The notes beneath the pieces are model-generated. The model made no database searches. It was given only the letters and a program-made list of their open reading frames with translations, and was not told the origin of the DNA. Below, one piece after another: positions 32,997 to 46,400 of a stretch of DNA of 64,000 bases; positions within the stretch are counted from its first letter, which is position 1; each line of letters opens with the position of its first letter. Made by a program: the position numbers and the translations under genes. This DNA comes from Litoditis marina (Eukaryota > Nematoda > Chromadorea > Rhabditida > Rhabditidae), in assembly GCA_964036275.1 (NCBI GenBank), contig OZ038434.1:7211060-7275059 (forward strand), given 5' to 3'.

Positions 32997-35558
32997 ATGT
33001 GTCTTGAGTATAAGAACTACTTGAACACTTATTACTGGGCCCTGCATTTTGCATCAGCTGTTGGTCTGCCTTTCAACTTCTTCGGCATTTACTGTGTTAT
33101 ATTCAAGTCATCCGAGAATATGAATCAATATCGGTGGTACCTTTTGAACCATCAAATATGGTGAGTTTATTTTGTTTGTATAATGCATTTACTTGGATTT
33201 GCTGATTGTATTTCCAGTCATTTTTTCAATTGCCTCAACATAAATAGTTATTAGTTTTTCATCACAACAGTTCGGACATTCAAAAGGGGTTTTATGCCAT
33301 TTTCTCAAAAGTTCCTGAATCGATTTTTCTCCTTTCTTGAGTGATTGTCCTCCTTTTCTATATTACATGCAGTTTATTCTCGAAAGCTAATCGTCTCTCA
33401 CTTCACATTCGTTTTTATACAAATTGTACTATGTGTTTTTGCAGGACCACTCTTCTAGACTTTACGCTTTCTACTCTAATAACGCCTGTGTTTATCTTTT
33501 ATCCAATTTTGGCTGGGTATCCTTTAGGAGTATTTCAAATGCTTGGGCTTTCAACCAGAGTCCAAGGCTACATAGGCTTCGGCAATGGTGGCGGTAAGGC
33601 TAATGTAAAATTAAATAAGGACTATTATGTGGACCAAGCCCAACACTTCGTTCCTTTCAACTGTAATACATTTTTCAATTGCAGTTTAAAGGACCGATGT
33701 CTCGGGATTGGTCCACATAATCGTCCTCCTTCAAGGTGATTTTCTCAAGTTAAAGATTGACGGATCTGGATAAAACTTTTATCATTTCTCGAATGTTGGC
33801 GATCAGGAAATAGCCCGACTACATCGCAGGTTCCTCTGGCATTCAAGATTCAAGATTTAAGATTCAAGATGCTTCATATTATGTTCAGGAAATTGTGTCA
33901 CACTATCCTTGCTAACCACATGACAAGAACTTTTCCAGATTTTGCAGAACGGTTGCAGAGGATGAATGAGAATGTGCAGATGTAGTCATTGCGAAAAGTC
34001 AAAATGTCTCTTAAAAAAACTGGAATGACATTATGGTTCTGATTGGTCAAAAACCATAGTTAGTTGATAACGGCGAGTAACCCCGAATAACGGAGGAGTC
34101 CACATTGTTTGATTATCTTTACAGAACTTTGAAGAACGTATTTTGCAATAAAAGTTTTGTTTGTAGCTATGCTCGGATCAACTATTATTGTATTTCTCTA
34201 TCGACATCAGTGCGTAATTCCATATTATCATGCGAGAAAGCTATCCAGGTAGTCAGAGAAGCTGCCTTGCACCCAAATTTCCTGAAAAGACGTAAGAAAT
34301 ACCACCAAATGACCTAAGCTTTCGTGATGAGAAACATGACAATACAAACGTGTACTGACATGGCACAAACCACAATGTTCTTCTCACTAAATTCGTTGAT
34401 ATCTAAACTTCATCAAGACAAATTGTTAAGGTTCGTAACACGCACTTGTAACTCTTTGGTATATGATCTGTCCTCCCCCACTACTACAGATAAAAATACC
34501 ATGAGAAATATTTTTGCATATTTGAACGCCTATGGTCACGGGTTACGGATGGGTTGAACTGCCTATATGGAAGCAACTTGAAATATTGTTAAATAAAATT
34601 GTTGCCTTTTTCACCAATTGCACACCATAGCGTTGGGAATAGAATCTACATCAATCTGTTCCAGATCACCAGCGTTTTACTCCCTAATAATGTTTTGTTC
34701 ATTCACTCTGTATTGGGGTTTGAACATATTTCTGGCTTTACCCAGCGATCAGAAAACTACGAAACAATTGTATTTTGAGGTTTGTGAAATAGTTTCCAAT
34801 AACAAGCTCGCGTGGATGGTGGGGTTGTTTTGTGTTCGATGAAGCGATCTTGTGATGTTTTGACGAAACCACAGTCAGAATACGGGCTGAAACGGTTTTA
34901 TGTCGAACCGTGACACGTTCAGCTTGTCCTAAGGCGGTGTAAAAGCAGCTCTGAATGATGGCGATGTAGAACGCGCTTCTGAACTTCTGAACTCATGTTC
35001 ACATTATATGATGTGTTTCCCTCTTGTCTCTTATTGTCTATATCTCTATCGTATCTATTACGCTAAAACAATGTTTTAAGGTTGCTAATTTGGGCACTGA
35101 CGTGAACTGCGAATAACATTTATTCTTAGTTCATAAGGCTGCGCTCATACTTCTGCCCCCCCCCCCCCCCCCTCCGGTTGGAAGGCGGAGGTTCGAAAGT
35201 TTGAGTAGCACTTGCGCTTTCCAGTTACCGGGAAACTCAATCCATATGTTCATTTCTTGCAGCGCCTTCCAAGCTGGGGGCTGAAAGTGTGAACGCAGTA
35301 AGTGTTATTTTTCAGAGGAATGCGTGCGTGGCCGAGGAGTTCATTATGGAGAGCACGGTTGCCGTAGGGAGAGAAGTGCTCCCGATAGCCTACTCCATGT
35401 TCGCATTCAGTGTTGCTCTGACCGTTTTCGCTATTTTCTCGCTGAGTATCGACGCTTTTCGACAACTTCAGTCAGCCAGTTGTCAGATGTCAAAACGAAC
35501 TGTCGCCATGCAGAAAGTGTTCCTCAAATCGCTACTTCTCCAGGTAGAAACATATTAT

Positions 35559-35625
<67 letters not shown>

Positions 35626-36551
35626 TTCTCTCACTTTTGAACAGTGCTGGATTCTCAGTGCTATCCACTGCGCACAGTTGAGTACAGTAATCCACTTGCT
35701 GTGATCTGAGATCTGTTATGAAGTCGATGTACGACGAATAAAATATTTAAGGTTGCGGTTCCTGTTGTTCTTCTACTGATACCGTTTCTCATAGTAGCGA
35801 CGTCATTATTTTTTGAATACCACAATCCAAGTTAGTTTTCATCTGATTTTTATCCACATAAAAAGGTTTGATTGTCATATATTGAGAAGGAATGAGAATA
35901 AGAACACTGCGTTCTCATCAACTATAGTGTTCCATTCCGTAATTAACTGAGGATTGTTTCATTTTCTCAGCTAGAATTTAAAAAAAGTGAGGGTGGGGGA
36001 AGAAGTAAAATGTTGCCTTGATATGTTTCTCAGATATATCACATATGGCCATGTTGCCAGTGTGTATGCACGGGTTCGGCGGGACTCTAGCTCTCTTGAT
36101 GCTCAATGCTCCGTACCGAAAGTTCGTCCTGAAGCTATTATCGTACCTCTGGCCGAGTCTTCGTGAGTTGGTGATGATGATCATCTCTTTAAAACACAAG
36201 CCAAAACAAATTCTAGATATTAGGCATGGAAAAGTCCCCGAAGCTTGTTCTGGAAACACGCTTTGCAGAATATAGAAAAAAACTAGGTAAATTACAATAC
36301 AAAAACACGATGCTTGTATAAACAAACTCAACATGTTATGACGTTATATTCACCAACTTTTTCTGCTAGTGAGAAAACAACTGAATGTAGAGACGTGAAA
36401 CAGTGAAGTGAATGGTAGAAGAACATGAGAACCAATTCATAACAAACAGTCAAATATTCTTCTGTGTTTTACAGAAACACCTACGCTTACTAGCTACGCC
36501 GGGCCCGCCACCGTCCTTCATCACAGTAGAACGGAGATTGTTCATACTTAG
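32997..36551 (+). CDS. Class-H-like serpentine chemoreceptor B
   Basis: Eight exons: 32997-33160, 33445-33593, 34167-34248, 34665-34779, 35316-35543, 35752-35830, 36034-36162 and 36475-36551, totalling 1023 bases and 340 residues. The ATG lies one base after TTTCCAG, a possible SL acceptor. Motifs match receptor A: HFASAVGLPFNFFGIYC, YRWYLLNHQIW, AGYPLGVF, GSTIIVFLYRHQC, LPSDQ, QMSKRTVAMQKVF, FEYHNPS, HGFGGTLALL, NAPYRKF. The last exon stops seven codons earlier than in A and C (HHSRTEIVHT-stop), which shortens only the cytoplasmic tail. Donors of exon 4 (GTTTGT) and exon 6 (GTTAGT) are weak but consistent with frame. Intron 2 holds a family F MITE, intron 4 a 17-C run and intron 5 a CT microsatellite. 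It appears intact. Class H (srh) is the best fit. Confidence 0.87.
33616..33735. mobile_element. MITE family F in receptor B intron 2
   Basis: The ends AAGGACTATTATGTGGACCA and TGGTCCACATAATCGTCCTC are inverse to each other. The interior has a second inverted pair (CAACTGTAATAC... / ...TTGCAGTTTAAAGGAC). It is about 120 bases with no coding capacity. Confidence 0.85.
35156..35172 (+). repeat. Poly-C run (17 bases)
   Basis: A homopolymer in intron 4 of receptor B. Similar runs are at 55891-55907 and 57977-57989. The length may be unreliable in the assembly. Confidence 0.95.
35562..35632 (+). repeat. (CT)n microsatellite in receptor B intron 5
   Basis: CT dinucleotides with two CTTT interruptions near the end, starting 18 bases after exon 5. 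It enlarges the apparent open frame past the true donor. Confidence 0.97.
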
Positions 36552-36715
36552 ACTACAAGATCGGACCGATAATGACAGAAGCACAAATCTTCAGATGTTC
36601 ATTAATGTATAAAACTCTAACAGTGTGTTTTTTTTGTAAATACGATCATAAATTTAAGTTTCCAACACCAAACGCTATCGTGACCACGCCTTGGTGACGT
36701 AGAGACAAACTTTGG

Positions 36716-36948
36716 TGACGTTTCGGTCGTTATTTTTTTGCATACAGCAGAGGAAGTGCAATGGTATGCAACTATCTGGGTCTTCAGATATAAGTTTACA
36801 GTAAGCTGTCATTAAGCAAACGACTAAAAAGCTTCTTCGTTTAGATATTTCACGCAAGACAGAACTCCCTCCAAAATTATAATATCTCTCAGAAGTTCAT
36901 CCAACTGTATTAATTATTTGATTTTTCACAATTCATCCATGCTCATAT
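36716..36948. other. Near-identical noncoding block downstream of receptor B
   Basis: The partner of 29350-29581, differing by one inserted T (TGATTTTTCAC against TGATTTTCAC). It is preceded by a duplicated GGTGACG segment (36693-36720) that is absent upstream of the A copy. There is no counterpart downstream of receptor C. Confidence 0.7.
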
Positions 36949-38602
36949 GTTTTGTGCAATACAGTGTTTTCTAGCGAATAACATTTTCATTCCAAACAAA
37001 ATCAAACATAGAGACGTATAAGTTACGGTCATTCCCACTGAGACTTTGGCAGCGTGCCAATGAATTTTCCGAGCTACTTTGCATCACTTTGGAGTTGTCT
37101 AAAGGACTCTAATTTTCTGTTATTGGTAGTTCAGGTTTACAAGAACAAGTAAACGGAAAAGTTTTTGGAATACTCATGTTTTCTCTGAGAAATAGTGATC
37201 CGAAAATCTTGGCCCAATGCCAAGGAGTCTCAGTGGGAATGGGACGAACAACTTTATTTTTAATATCGTCATACAATATTATGACTGTCGGACATACATT
37301 GACTCGGAATACATACGTGAACTGTATAATATTTGAACTATCTTTCCCGCTTCACCCATTCTTTTCTGAGTGGTGAATATTGGAAGAGATGCAAATGGAG
37401 CAAAATGTGCAACATTATTCAGAAATGTTGATTCAGCTTTCAACCTCGCGAATATCATTACCATAGATATACAAGACTTGGTGTTGATGTTTCTATATAC
37501 TATTTTCTTGCAGCAGTTTGATGGACTGAGTATATAAGATCCAATCAACCGTTCGGGCACCAAACGATCAATTTTGTAAGAGGCGGTTTTTTTTTGAAAA
37601 AAACCAGTGCATCCGCATCTTTGATGCACAGATTCACACACTCTGTCCTCCACACGCCTTGCATTCATATTTCATATTTATTGTTTCACTCCGTGTCGTT
37701 TTGAGGCGGTAATCATCATACACATCACATTATCGTCAAAACGTCTTGTTGCATCGCTCAATAGATTCGATCATTTACTGTCTTTGTTTGGGACGAAGGC
37801 AATATCATTATGGGTGGTGGGATTTTGCCTTGTTGCAGTCTTTAAGATTTTGCTGTTGGAACCTCATACTACTGTATCGTTTTCGTTGTAGAGTTCAAAT
37901 CCGTAGACAGTTCCGGCTTTCTCCGGTAAATTATGTTCGACACAACAGACCGATTATCTTCTAATGACATATGTGGACGTTGAAACAGTCACAGATAATT
38001 CAGAGTATTTATGTTAGAGATAATTGTTACAAACAAGTTACGCGTGATTGTCGGCATTTGAGCTGATGACGTCTGATCACTAGATACGATCGTTGCTAGT
38101 GTAAACTTTTTCGAGTTTCGTGGTACAACGGTTCGTTCGGAAAACACCCTCAATTTTTCAAGTTTAGCAAACTTTCTGCGAGAGGTCCGGCTTTACATCG
38201 AAAATTGAAGGACTTTTTTCCAAGTTGATTACGAAACAACTCACTGCGTTGCTCGACCGATTGCGACAGACAAACCAATTCGAAACAACATGTAAATATA
38301 TGCGCCGGTTTACAAAATCTGTGCAGAGCTTGAATTTTCTTGATTAACTAACTACGGGTAAATGAGTCATTTACACGGAAAGTACAGGAGCACGATCTTT
38401 TTTCTACTTTTTCATTACTAGTTCGACATCTAGATTTGTAGTATATTAGGATGAGTGTTTGTATGTATTTTTGGTTTGTACTTTACACTTTCAAATGTAC
38501 ACCAACCTCGCTGATTCATTGAATATCGAGAGTAAATGTGTAGATGTTATTGAAAATCGTCCACGCATCAAATCTGGCGCTAGTTTTATGCTTTGAACGT
38601 TA

Positions 38603-38729
<127 letters not shown>

Positions 38730-38930
38730 GTGCACTGATTAATTTCAACGTTCGAAAATACATAAACCCACGCGAACTACAATTCTCACATGTCACCTGC
38801 CCGAACGGTTTTATAGCGATGTCCGCCCTTATCGAAAAAAATCTGTTTCCAAGCATAGTGAGCAGCTCGTCCAAAAACTGCTCCAAGCCCTCTCCCGGAA
38901 CTAAAACTTAGTTCGCTTCGTGGCGGATGA

Positions 38931-39130
38931 CTATAGTCGTCGCCAACGGAAAAGCGGGAGGGTACTGTATATCTCACTTGTCGCTGTGTACGCACACATG
39001 TCTTCGATTCTAAAACTTGCGCGTTATGCCCTCTAATAGCGCAGTGGTTAGCGGCCTGCTACAAATCTTTTACTCCCAGGTTCGATTCCGGTGAGAGACA
39101 GAAATTTATAAGTTTGGCACCCACTATACT
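38931..39130 (+). repeat. tRNA-derived SINE-like repeat, copy 2
   Basis: It begins CTATAGTCGTCGCCAACGG and contains GCGCAGTGGTTAGCG and GGTTCGATTCCGG, ending near TTTGGCACCCACTATA. It lies in the promoter region of receptor C at a place where the receptor B flank has no such sequence. Confidence 0.78.
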
Positions 39131-39251
39131 GTAACATGTTTTGCTCTGAGAATACTGTGAATAGCGGGACACGCAGTACGTGACCCAGATGCCGCGATAA
39201 ATTTGCACACGACCTCCAGTCCGTTGAAAAAAAAAATGAAAAGTTTCCAGG

Positions 39252-42200
39252 ATGTGTCCGGAACACGAAAACTACGTGAAAACTTATTACTGGGCTATGC
39301 ATTGTGCATCAGCTGTCGGGCTCCCTTTCAACATTTTTGGAATATATTGTGTTATATTCAAGTCGTCAGCGAATATGAATACATATAGATGGTATCTTTT
39401 GAGTCATCAAGTCTGGTGAGTTCATAATTATATTGTTTCGTTTGAGTCATTCTATTCTATAAATCCTTCATGTCACAGCTCATAGATGAACAAATGTGAG
39501 AAACTTTTTTCAAACTTTTTTTCTTTCAGAAAGTCTGTGTGTTCGAAAACAGATTCTTCTTCTGAACAGGGGGTCATCTGATGGGTACAATTGTGTATTC
39601 CTTCTCGTCTTTTCTCATCAGACAAGATATTAATATTTCAAAATGCCAAGTAGCCTTACTCTGTTTTTTTTCAGGATAACTCTCCTAGACTTCACGCTGT
39701 CAACTCTAGTTCTACCTGTGCTCCTCATTCATCCGGTTCTGTCTGGGTACCCTATTGGAATATTTCAATTGTTCGGAATCTCAACACAAGTGCACGGTTA
39801 CATATCGTTTTCCACTGTCGGAGGTGTGTAAAGAACACCGACCAAAGCTTGGATGACGTTTGATCGCTATATGGTCGCTAGCTCACGAATTATAAACGAG
39901 AAGCAGCGTAATCAAACACAAATACAGCGGTGTAGTGCAACATACACTGTATACGCATGCTTTGCGTAGAGCGAACTCTATATCCCGTGTGTAGTTGATA
40001 GAAAATCTAGTATAATTTGCAGAGATTTAGTGGCTGGCATTGGAGACATTCGTAGTTTCATAATGATTTTGTGAACCAAGATCGGAAACAAGACCGGACC
40101 ATTTACTGTTAGTCAATCGCATAGTCACGCGAAACATGTTGAACACAGCAGAACTCAGAAGCATGCGATGACAACGTGCACGATTCCTCATTAGAAGCCA
40201 ACTTCACGTAATCATTCAACTTACTTTTAGTAAACAGTGCTCTTTTCATAGGCTGTCATCAATCTGCGCTGTTCGAATTTTAGGGTTCTGGTTTGTATTC
40301 ACGGATGACAGCGTTTTTGAGATTAACCGTGTTTCAGCTATGCTCGGGTCAACTGTCGCAGTGTTTCTGTATCGACATCAATGTATACTTCCATATCACC
40401 ATCCGAGAAAGCTAACCAGGTAGGCAGAACAGCCTTACATACGTAAGAAAAAGTCTGAAAAACAGCTGAATTGGTCCAGCTAAACCTTTAACTAAAAGTA
40501 TATTGCTAGTAAATTGCACAGTCACGTGAAACATGTTAATCAGAGCAGAACTCAGAAACATAACAACGTGTACGATTCTTCATTAGAATGCAAACTTCAT
40601 GATCACTACTCATTTTACTTATAGTATAATTACGAACACTTACGATTGAAATAAACTTCATCGACTTTCAGATCACCAGCCCTTTACTCCCTGATAATAT
40701 TCTGTTCGTCCACTTTGTATTGGGGTTCAACCATATTCGTGGGCTTACCAAGCGATCAGATAACTGCGAAGCTGGTTTATGTGGAGGTTGGTGATATTTT
40801 TCCAATAACAAACTCAAGCGGATGAGAGGTTTGCTTTGTGTCAAATCATGTGATGTTTCAACGTAACTGAATACACAGTATTGGAAAAAACATCATGCTC
40901 TGTGAAAAAATGGCGTGGTCATAACTCTTGTGAGTAAAATAGGACTCACGTAAAAAGCAATCTCACATATTGTTGGCGTACTTTGTTAACCAGAACAACA
41001 ACACGCGTAGAACACCAACAACGTCCATAATGGCGAAATTGATCAACACCAGAACATTGAACAGCAAAAGATATAATTTCACTTTCACGCATATTTCATA
41101 GTGAGAGGTTCTACACGAATCTTGGAAATACCTATATGACGTTTTATAACAACTTGCCGGTAAATGGACTGCCTATACATGGAGAGCACGCTGGGCGCCT
41201 TGAAATCTCGATGTTCAAAGCGCAGACTTGGGGGTATTTCCGTATAATGTTCGATCTTTCGGAAGAAATCATACGACGAAATTCTTCATCTTACTACGTT
41301 GGCAGTTTTATCGCAATTATTCTCGGTTGAAGTGTCAATAATGACGTTTATCTACATAAATTAGAACGAAGGATTAGGTATTACAGAATAAAGCCTGCGT
41401 GCCCGAGGAATTTCTGAAGGAAAGCACGGTTGCGGTAGGACGTGAAGAAGCACCGTTCATCTACGCCATGTTTGCATTTATTGTTGCTCTGACCGTTTTC
41501 GCTATTTTTTCGCTGAGTATCGATGCTTTTCGACAACTTCAGTCAGCCAGTTGTCAGATGTCAAAACGGACTGTCGCCATGCAGAAAATGTTCTTAAAAT
41601 CTTTGCTGCTCCAGGTAGGATACATCATACTTTGCATTTAGAAGAAAATTCACACAAATATCTTCAGCTCCTATTGTTATCATGTTTTTACCAATCTCTG
41701 AGATTTGAAAACACAAACTTTCTCTTAAGTTCCACGCTTCAAGTGATTTCGACACTCTTTTTTATACATTTTCGACTACGTACTTTTTTAAAATGTGGAT
41801 AAATGAAAAAGTTTTAATAAACAATTACTTGGTTCACAATGGTTTCGCTAGAGAACTGAAAAAGTTAGAAAATGATACTGTGGATAATGGAGGCGAGTGG
41901 GGGTCGATATTCTCATTTTCAAGAACGACCATCTGAGATACAGGTTCCAAACTACGACTGCAATACCACGAGATAAAATTTCAAACACAGTGGTTCAGAC
42001 CGAGAGGAACAGTATCGACCGGCACTCTCCTCAGCGAACCTTATAAGGTTATGACAACTAAAATCATAGCAAAAATAGGATGAATATCTTATTGTAGTCC
42101 GAGTCGTCATACTCAGAAGTCAATTCATCTGAATCTGTCTACATCAATGCTATTAAAAAATATATAAAACATTTTTTAGGTGGCGGTTCCTGTTATTCTT

Positions 42201-43448
42201 CTACTGATACCTTTCCTCATACTTGCGACGTCAATATTGTTCGAATACCACAATCCGAGTGAGTTTTTTTCTCTACCTGTTCTAGCACGTTATTAACATG
42301 GTATGAGTAAAACTATCTTCTAATACAAAGCGAGTTCATTAATCATAATAAGGTTATAAATAATCTGTATGACGATCGTACGAGATTGCGAATTGAAAAC
42401 GTATAAATTGATGTTGGAGACGATAAACAAATCACGGAACAGCACGGAAAGAAAGGAAACAATTATTGATGTCTGTCGTCCTTTACTGTGAAAAACTGCA
42501 CACAGCTTTTATGATAATATCTTGTTGATTTACTCACTATGATTTATTTCAGACATTTCTTATATAGCCATGTTGCCAATATGTATACACGGTTTCGGTG
42601 GTACTGTAGCCCTCTTGGTTCTCAATGCTCCGTACCGAAAATTCGTGCTGAAGCTTCCGTCGTATATCTGGCCCGGTCTGCGTGAGTTAATGATGATGTG
42701 AATTCCTTCAAATCAATACACTCGCCAAAATAGCCTTATGACATAAAAATTGAATGGGTATTCGAATGCATGAATAGCTCTTCCGTGTTTTGGTCAGAAA
42801 AAACTTCTACAATTTTAGTTGTATTTGAGAGTTGTGTATGATGCTCTGGGTGGGCTCAACACATTTTTTTGAATGAAGCGAGAGCAATCGGTCAAAATTC
42901 AGTCTTTATCAAAAAATACAAAGTTTTATAATTTTTCCCGTAGCTCGCCGCATACACTTTTGTGCTCAATCTATTAGGAAAATTACCGAGGACTCGAGAG
43001 TGACGGGATGCTCTGGGAATTTTTGCACGAAACTTTTCGCAAGAAAACACGTTTTGCAATGAACGTGAGCAAAACTTGTTATACTAGAAATACATTGAAT
43101 AGTCACGTGAGGATGGCATTCTAATGAGGAACCGTGCACTTTATCATTGCACGTTTCTGAGTTCTGCTGTGTTTAACATTTTTCACGTGACTATGCTATT
43201 GGCTAACAGTATACAGATAAAACAAATGTTTTTACGTTTTCCGTCAACTTTAGAGAGCAATTACAGAGTATGCTTCATAGTGAAGTGTATGACGATAGAT
43301 ACGTGAAGACCATTTCATGCTAGACAAACACAAATTATATCTTGTTTCAGAAGTACATACAATTGTCAGTTACGCCGGCCCTGCTACTGTTATTAATCAC
43401 AGTAAAGCCCAGATTTTTCATACTAAAACTTCAAGAACTGGCCGCTAA
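39252..43448 (+). CDS. Class-H-like serpentine chemoreceptor C
   Basis: Eight exons: 39252-39415, 39675-39823, 40338-40419, 40672-40786, 41387-41614, 42180-42258, 42553-42681 and 43351-43448, totalling 1044 bases and 347 residues. The ATG is one base after TTTCCAG (possible SL acceptor). Motifs: GLPFNIFGIYC, YRWYLLSHQVW, SGYPIGIF, GSTVAVFLYRHQC, LPSDQ, QMSKRTVAMQKMFLKSLLLQ, FEYHNPS, HGFGGTVALL, NAPYRKF, tail SYAGPATVINHSK. TM7 is followed by KLPSYIW, where A and B have LLSYIW or LLSYLW; the extra proline may be a drift change. Introns 2, 3 and 7 each hold a CACGTG-bearing MITE (40104-40232, 40498-40627, 43080-43213). No stop or frameshift is seen, so it is probably functional. Class H (srh) is the best fit, class I the alternative. 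Confidence 0.87.
40104..40232. mobile_element. MITE family E, inverted copy in receptor C intron 2
   Basis: It starts TACTGTTAGTCAATCGCATA then GTCACGCGAAACATGTT, and ends ACTTACTTTTAGTA. Interior words such as ACACAGCAGAACTCAGAA are the reverse complement of TTCTGAGTTCTGCTGTGT in the copies at 28679 and 43080. Confidence 0.75.
40498..40627. mobile_element. MITE family E, inverted copy in receptor C intron 3
   Basis: It starts AGTATATTGCTAGTAAATTG then CACAGTCACGTGAAAC, contains AGAGCAGAACTCAGAAACAT, and ends TTACTTATAGTATA. Same orientation as 40104-40232. Confidence 0.75.
43080..43213. mobile_element. MITE family E in receptor C intron 7
   Basis: It starts TATACTAGAAATACATTGAA then TAGTCACGTGAGG, contains TTTCTGAGTTCTGCTGTGTT, and ends TTCACGTGACTATGCTATTG then GCTAACAGTATA. 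Same orientation as the copy in receptor A. Confidence 0.78.
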
Positions 43449-46400
43449 CTCCACAATTTGATACAAAAATGTTCATCAATACATATACGGTTCAGCTCAG
43501 ACAATCTTTTCATTGTTTTTTTGTGAAACTGATCGAATAATATTAAAAATGTTATGCCTACCAAAATAAGAGATGGAGAAAGATTGAAAAATCACCTTTC
43601 TAAGCTCGCTGAACAAGAGCTTAGAGATGTTATATGTTCCCACTTTTGTTTTAACTGATGTGTTGAGAATTTGTCAACCTTGTCTTATGGTTGAGAAAAA
43701 ACGGACAAAATACACAGTCCTCACCTATATCACCTATCTGCGTTCCAAATGTTACTACCGACACGAGAGTTCCGGCGTGTTGCAACCTGCTATGTCCTGA
43801 TTCACTCTATATCATGCCGATGTTTTATTTTCTCCTCTTGTATATCACATGCTTGCATGTAAATAAATCAATCAATCAATCTCAAAACCAGCCTTCAAAC
43901 TGAAGTGAACCCCATTGTACCGTCATTCCCGCAATCATCAAAATTCGCGATTACACTTCATAGTAGGCGTTAAATATGAGACTGCTCAAGTTTTTTCAGC
44001 ATCTCCACAACAAAATGCGTATTATCAATGTATACATTACTTTTCTCAGAAAAGTACACTCACAGAGAAACTATCCGTAACTCTGCAACTCATGTCCTTT
44101 ATTGCTAGCACACGGAAGTTCCCATGGACCCCTAATGTTTTTCTTCCGTCACAATTCTGTCTGGGAGCGTAATGATGTTGGCAGTATTCTAAGCTACTCA
44201 AAATGGGAACAGGCCTGGTTTATTCAATTATTGTACTGTGAGATGAAGCTTCTCATTTTGTACTTTTTCATGCACATACTGATGGAGTTCAACTGAAGTA
44301 CAGGCAATCAAGTTGTTCAGACACACTGAGTAAAAATCATTATTTTTTCATTCACCTCTGGTATGCCCATTGTAGTTTAGTGTGCATACCTTCAAGAGCA
44401 CTTTATTGTAAGTGTAAAATAGATTTCGAAAATAGGCCACTTTTTCAACTGTAAACAAGTCTGCATTAGTCTTGTGAGAATCATTCAAAAATTCTTCACT
44501 ATGTCCGAACAACACGGGAAACTCCCGCGCGCTGTAAGTGTGAGAAGATAACAAGTCTGGATATGAGATTCGCAAAATCTCAGTTAATGAAATTTGAAGC
44601 ACTACAGAAACATGTATAAATAGGTGAACTGAATGGATACTTTTGTCAGAATGATCGTTATTTTTAAAAAAAGAAGGTATCCCCTTCTAAAAACTGTGAA
44701 TAATCAGCGTAGTCAAACGTTTCCGTTCTAGCCTTAGCTTCAGAATATTGTAAGTTGATATCAATCAATTAATCAACAACATGACTGGTCTAATCCGTAT
44801 TCAGGCATATTTGAGTAGAGTAATCAACCACTCGATACTTCAAAAGAAGTTTTTAGCAGGCGTCAAGTGCAGGCCGAGTTGCGTATTATATTTGCACATG
44901 TGCTCGTCCTTCAGTTCTCAATCTTTGCATCTCACTATTTAAACTATAAGAAAGACAATTATAGTTATAATGGCAATTATACAGATATATAGTTCCAAAA
45001 GATTTATAGTGCAATTACAACATTATGAGAATATCACGAAATTTGCAGCACAACCCTCAGTTTTTCAAGACTTTTTCTGTACTAAATTAGTTTGAGCTGA
45101 ACTTTGCTGCAGATGTAGGCATGTAGGTTGCTCAAAATCGGATCATTTGTCTAATTGAGCTGGGGAAATGCTGGTGTTGTGTTCAAATAAGCGGATACCA
45201 CACAACATTCTGATGAGATCGCGCGGAGTATGCTCTTTTTGGACTGTTTTTTGATCTTAGTCGAATGATATCTTTTATTTCCGTGTTCTTGATTTGTGTT
45301 CGTGGCTTTTCACCCACTTGATCTGACTAACAGGTTTCAATATTTTGTTTGATTTGATCTTTCCTCAATTGTGAGTTGAATGAGTTTCCTTGCTCCCTGT
45401 TCAAACATCACCCTACCCAATTCAGCCTAATATCATTGCGGTTCTCGTTTTCTCCTAAGAGCCCGTGGCTAGTTGTCCCCGGTTCAAGTGACTCCGTAAT
45501 TTGATTCACATCTAAGACAGAAGCGGCTGATCACAACAATATTCATGCGAGTTATTTATAACATAACTATTTATGTTTTCTTTTACAAAAGAAACAAATG
45601 GAACACAACTATTTCACGTGAGCAGTTATCACGTTTCACGTGCAAAAAAAGATCAGAAAAGTACCTATCTTATTGTGTAAATGAGTTGTACGTTCATACG
45701 TACATTATACGTTCATTATCTGGCGTCTTGACCGTATTATAACGTGTAGACGGAACTAGACATTCCAACATTGGTCATAGTACACTTCCGTTATTGTCGT
45801 TTTCACATTTTTCATGGCTTGTTATTGCATTTCGGGCCTGGATGAGTATATTACATAAGAGACGATTGTTCGAGTTTGTTGCCACAAGCCTAACGAGATA
45901 CGTGTTTTCTAATATGTGTCAACTATTTTCGAAGTGTTAGTTCTCTAAGTTCTAAGAACGACTGTTCAGATAGCATTGTGAGTCTAGCGCTGTTGTCATT
46001 CACTGCAAAACAATGTGCTTGATAACCCTCCTATTTTTAAAGCTTTTCTGGGACTATACGATTGTCTCACTTGTTATTTTTCTAAATGAACTATCATACT
46101 TAGACGAAAACTGCTGTACTGTTCCAACTCATACAATGTTCGTGTAGAAACTGCGGTTATAATTGATTTTTCAATACATAATAATATCTAGATATGAATA
46201 AATGCAAACTCTTCTTGATCCTAATCCGAAAACAACATTCTCGTTCCTTTCATTACCCTTTTCAAGTAGTTGAGAGACGTTTGCAAGTGCCTAAGTCCCA
46301 GTGCACTCTTGAGAGTTCACTCCACACGTTTCACACATTCGAGACATTTAGTGCTGTGCTTTGATCTGAAGACAAGCTCTAGTAAACTCTATTTTCGGCT

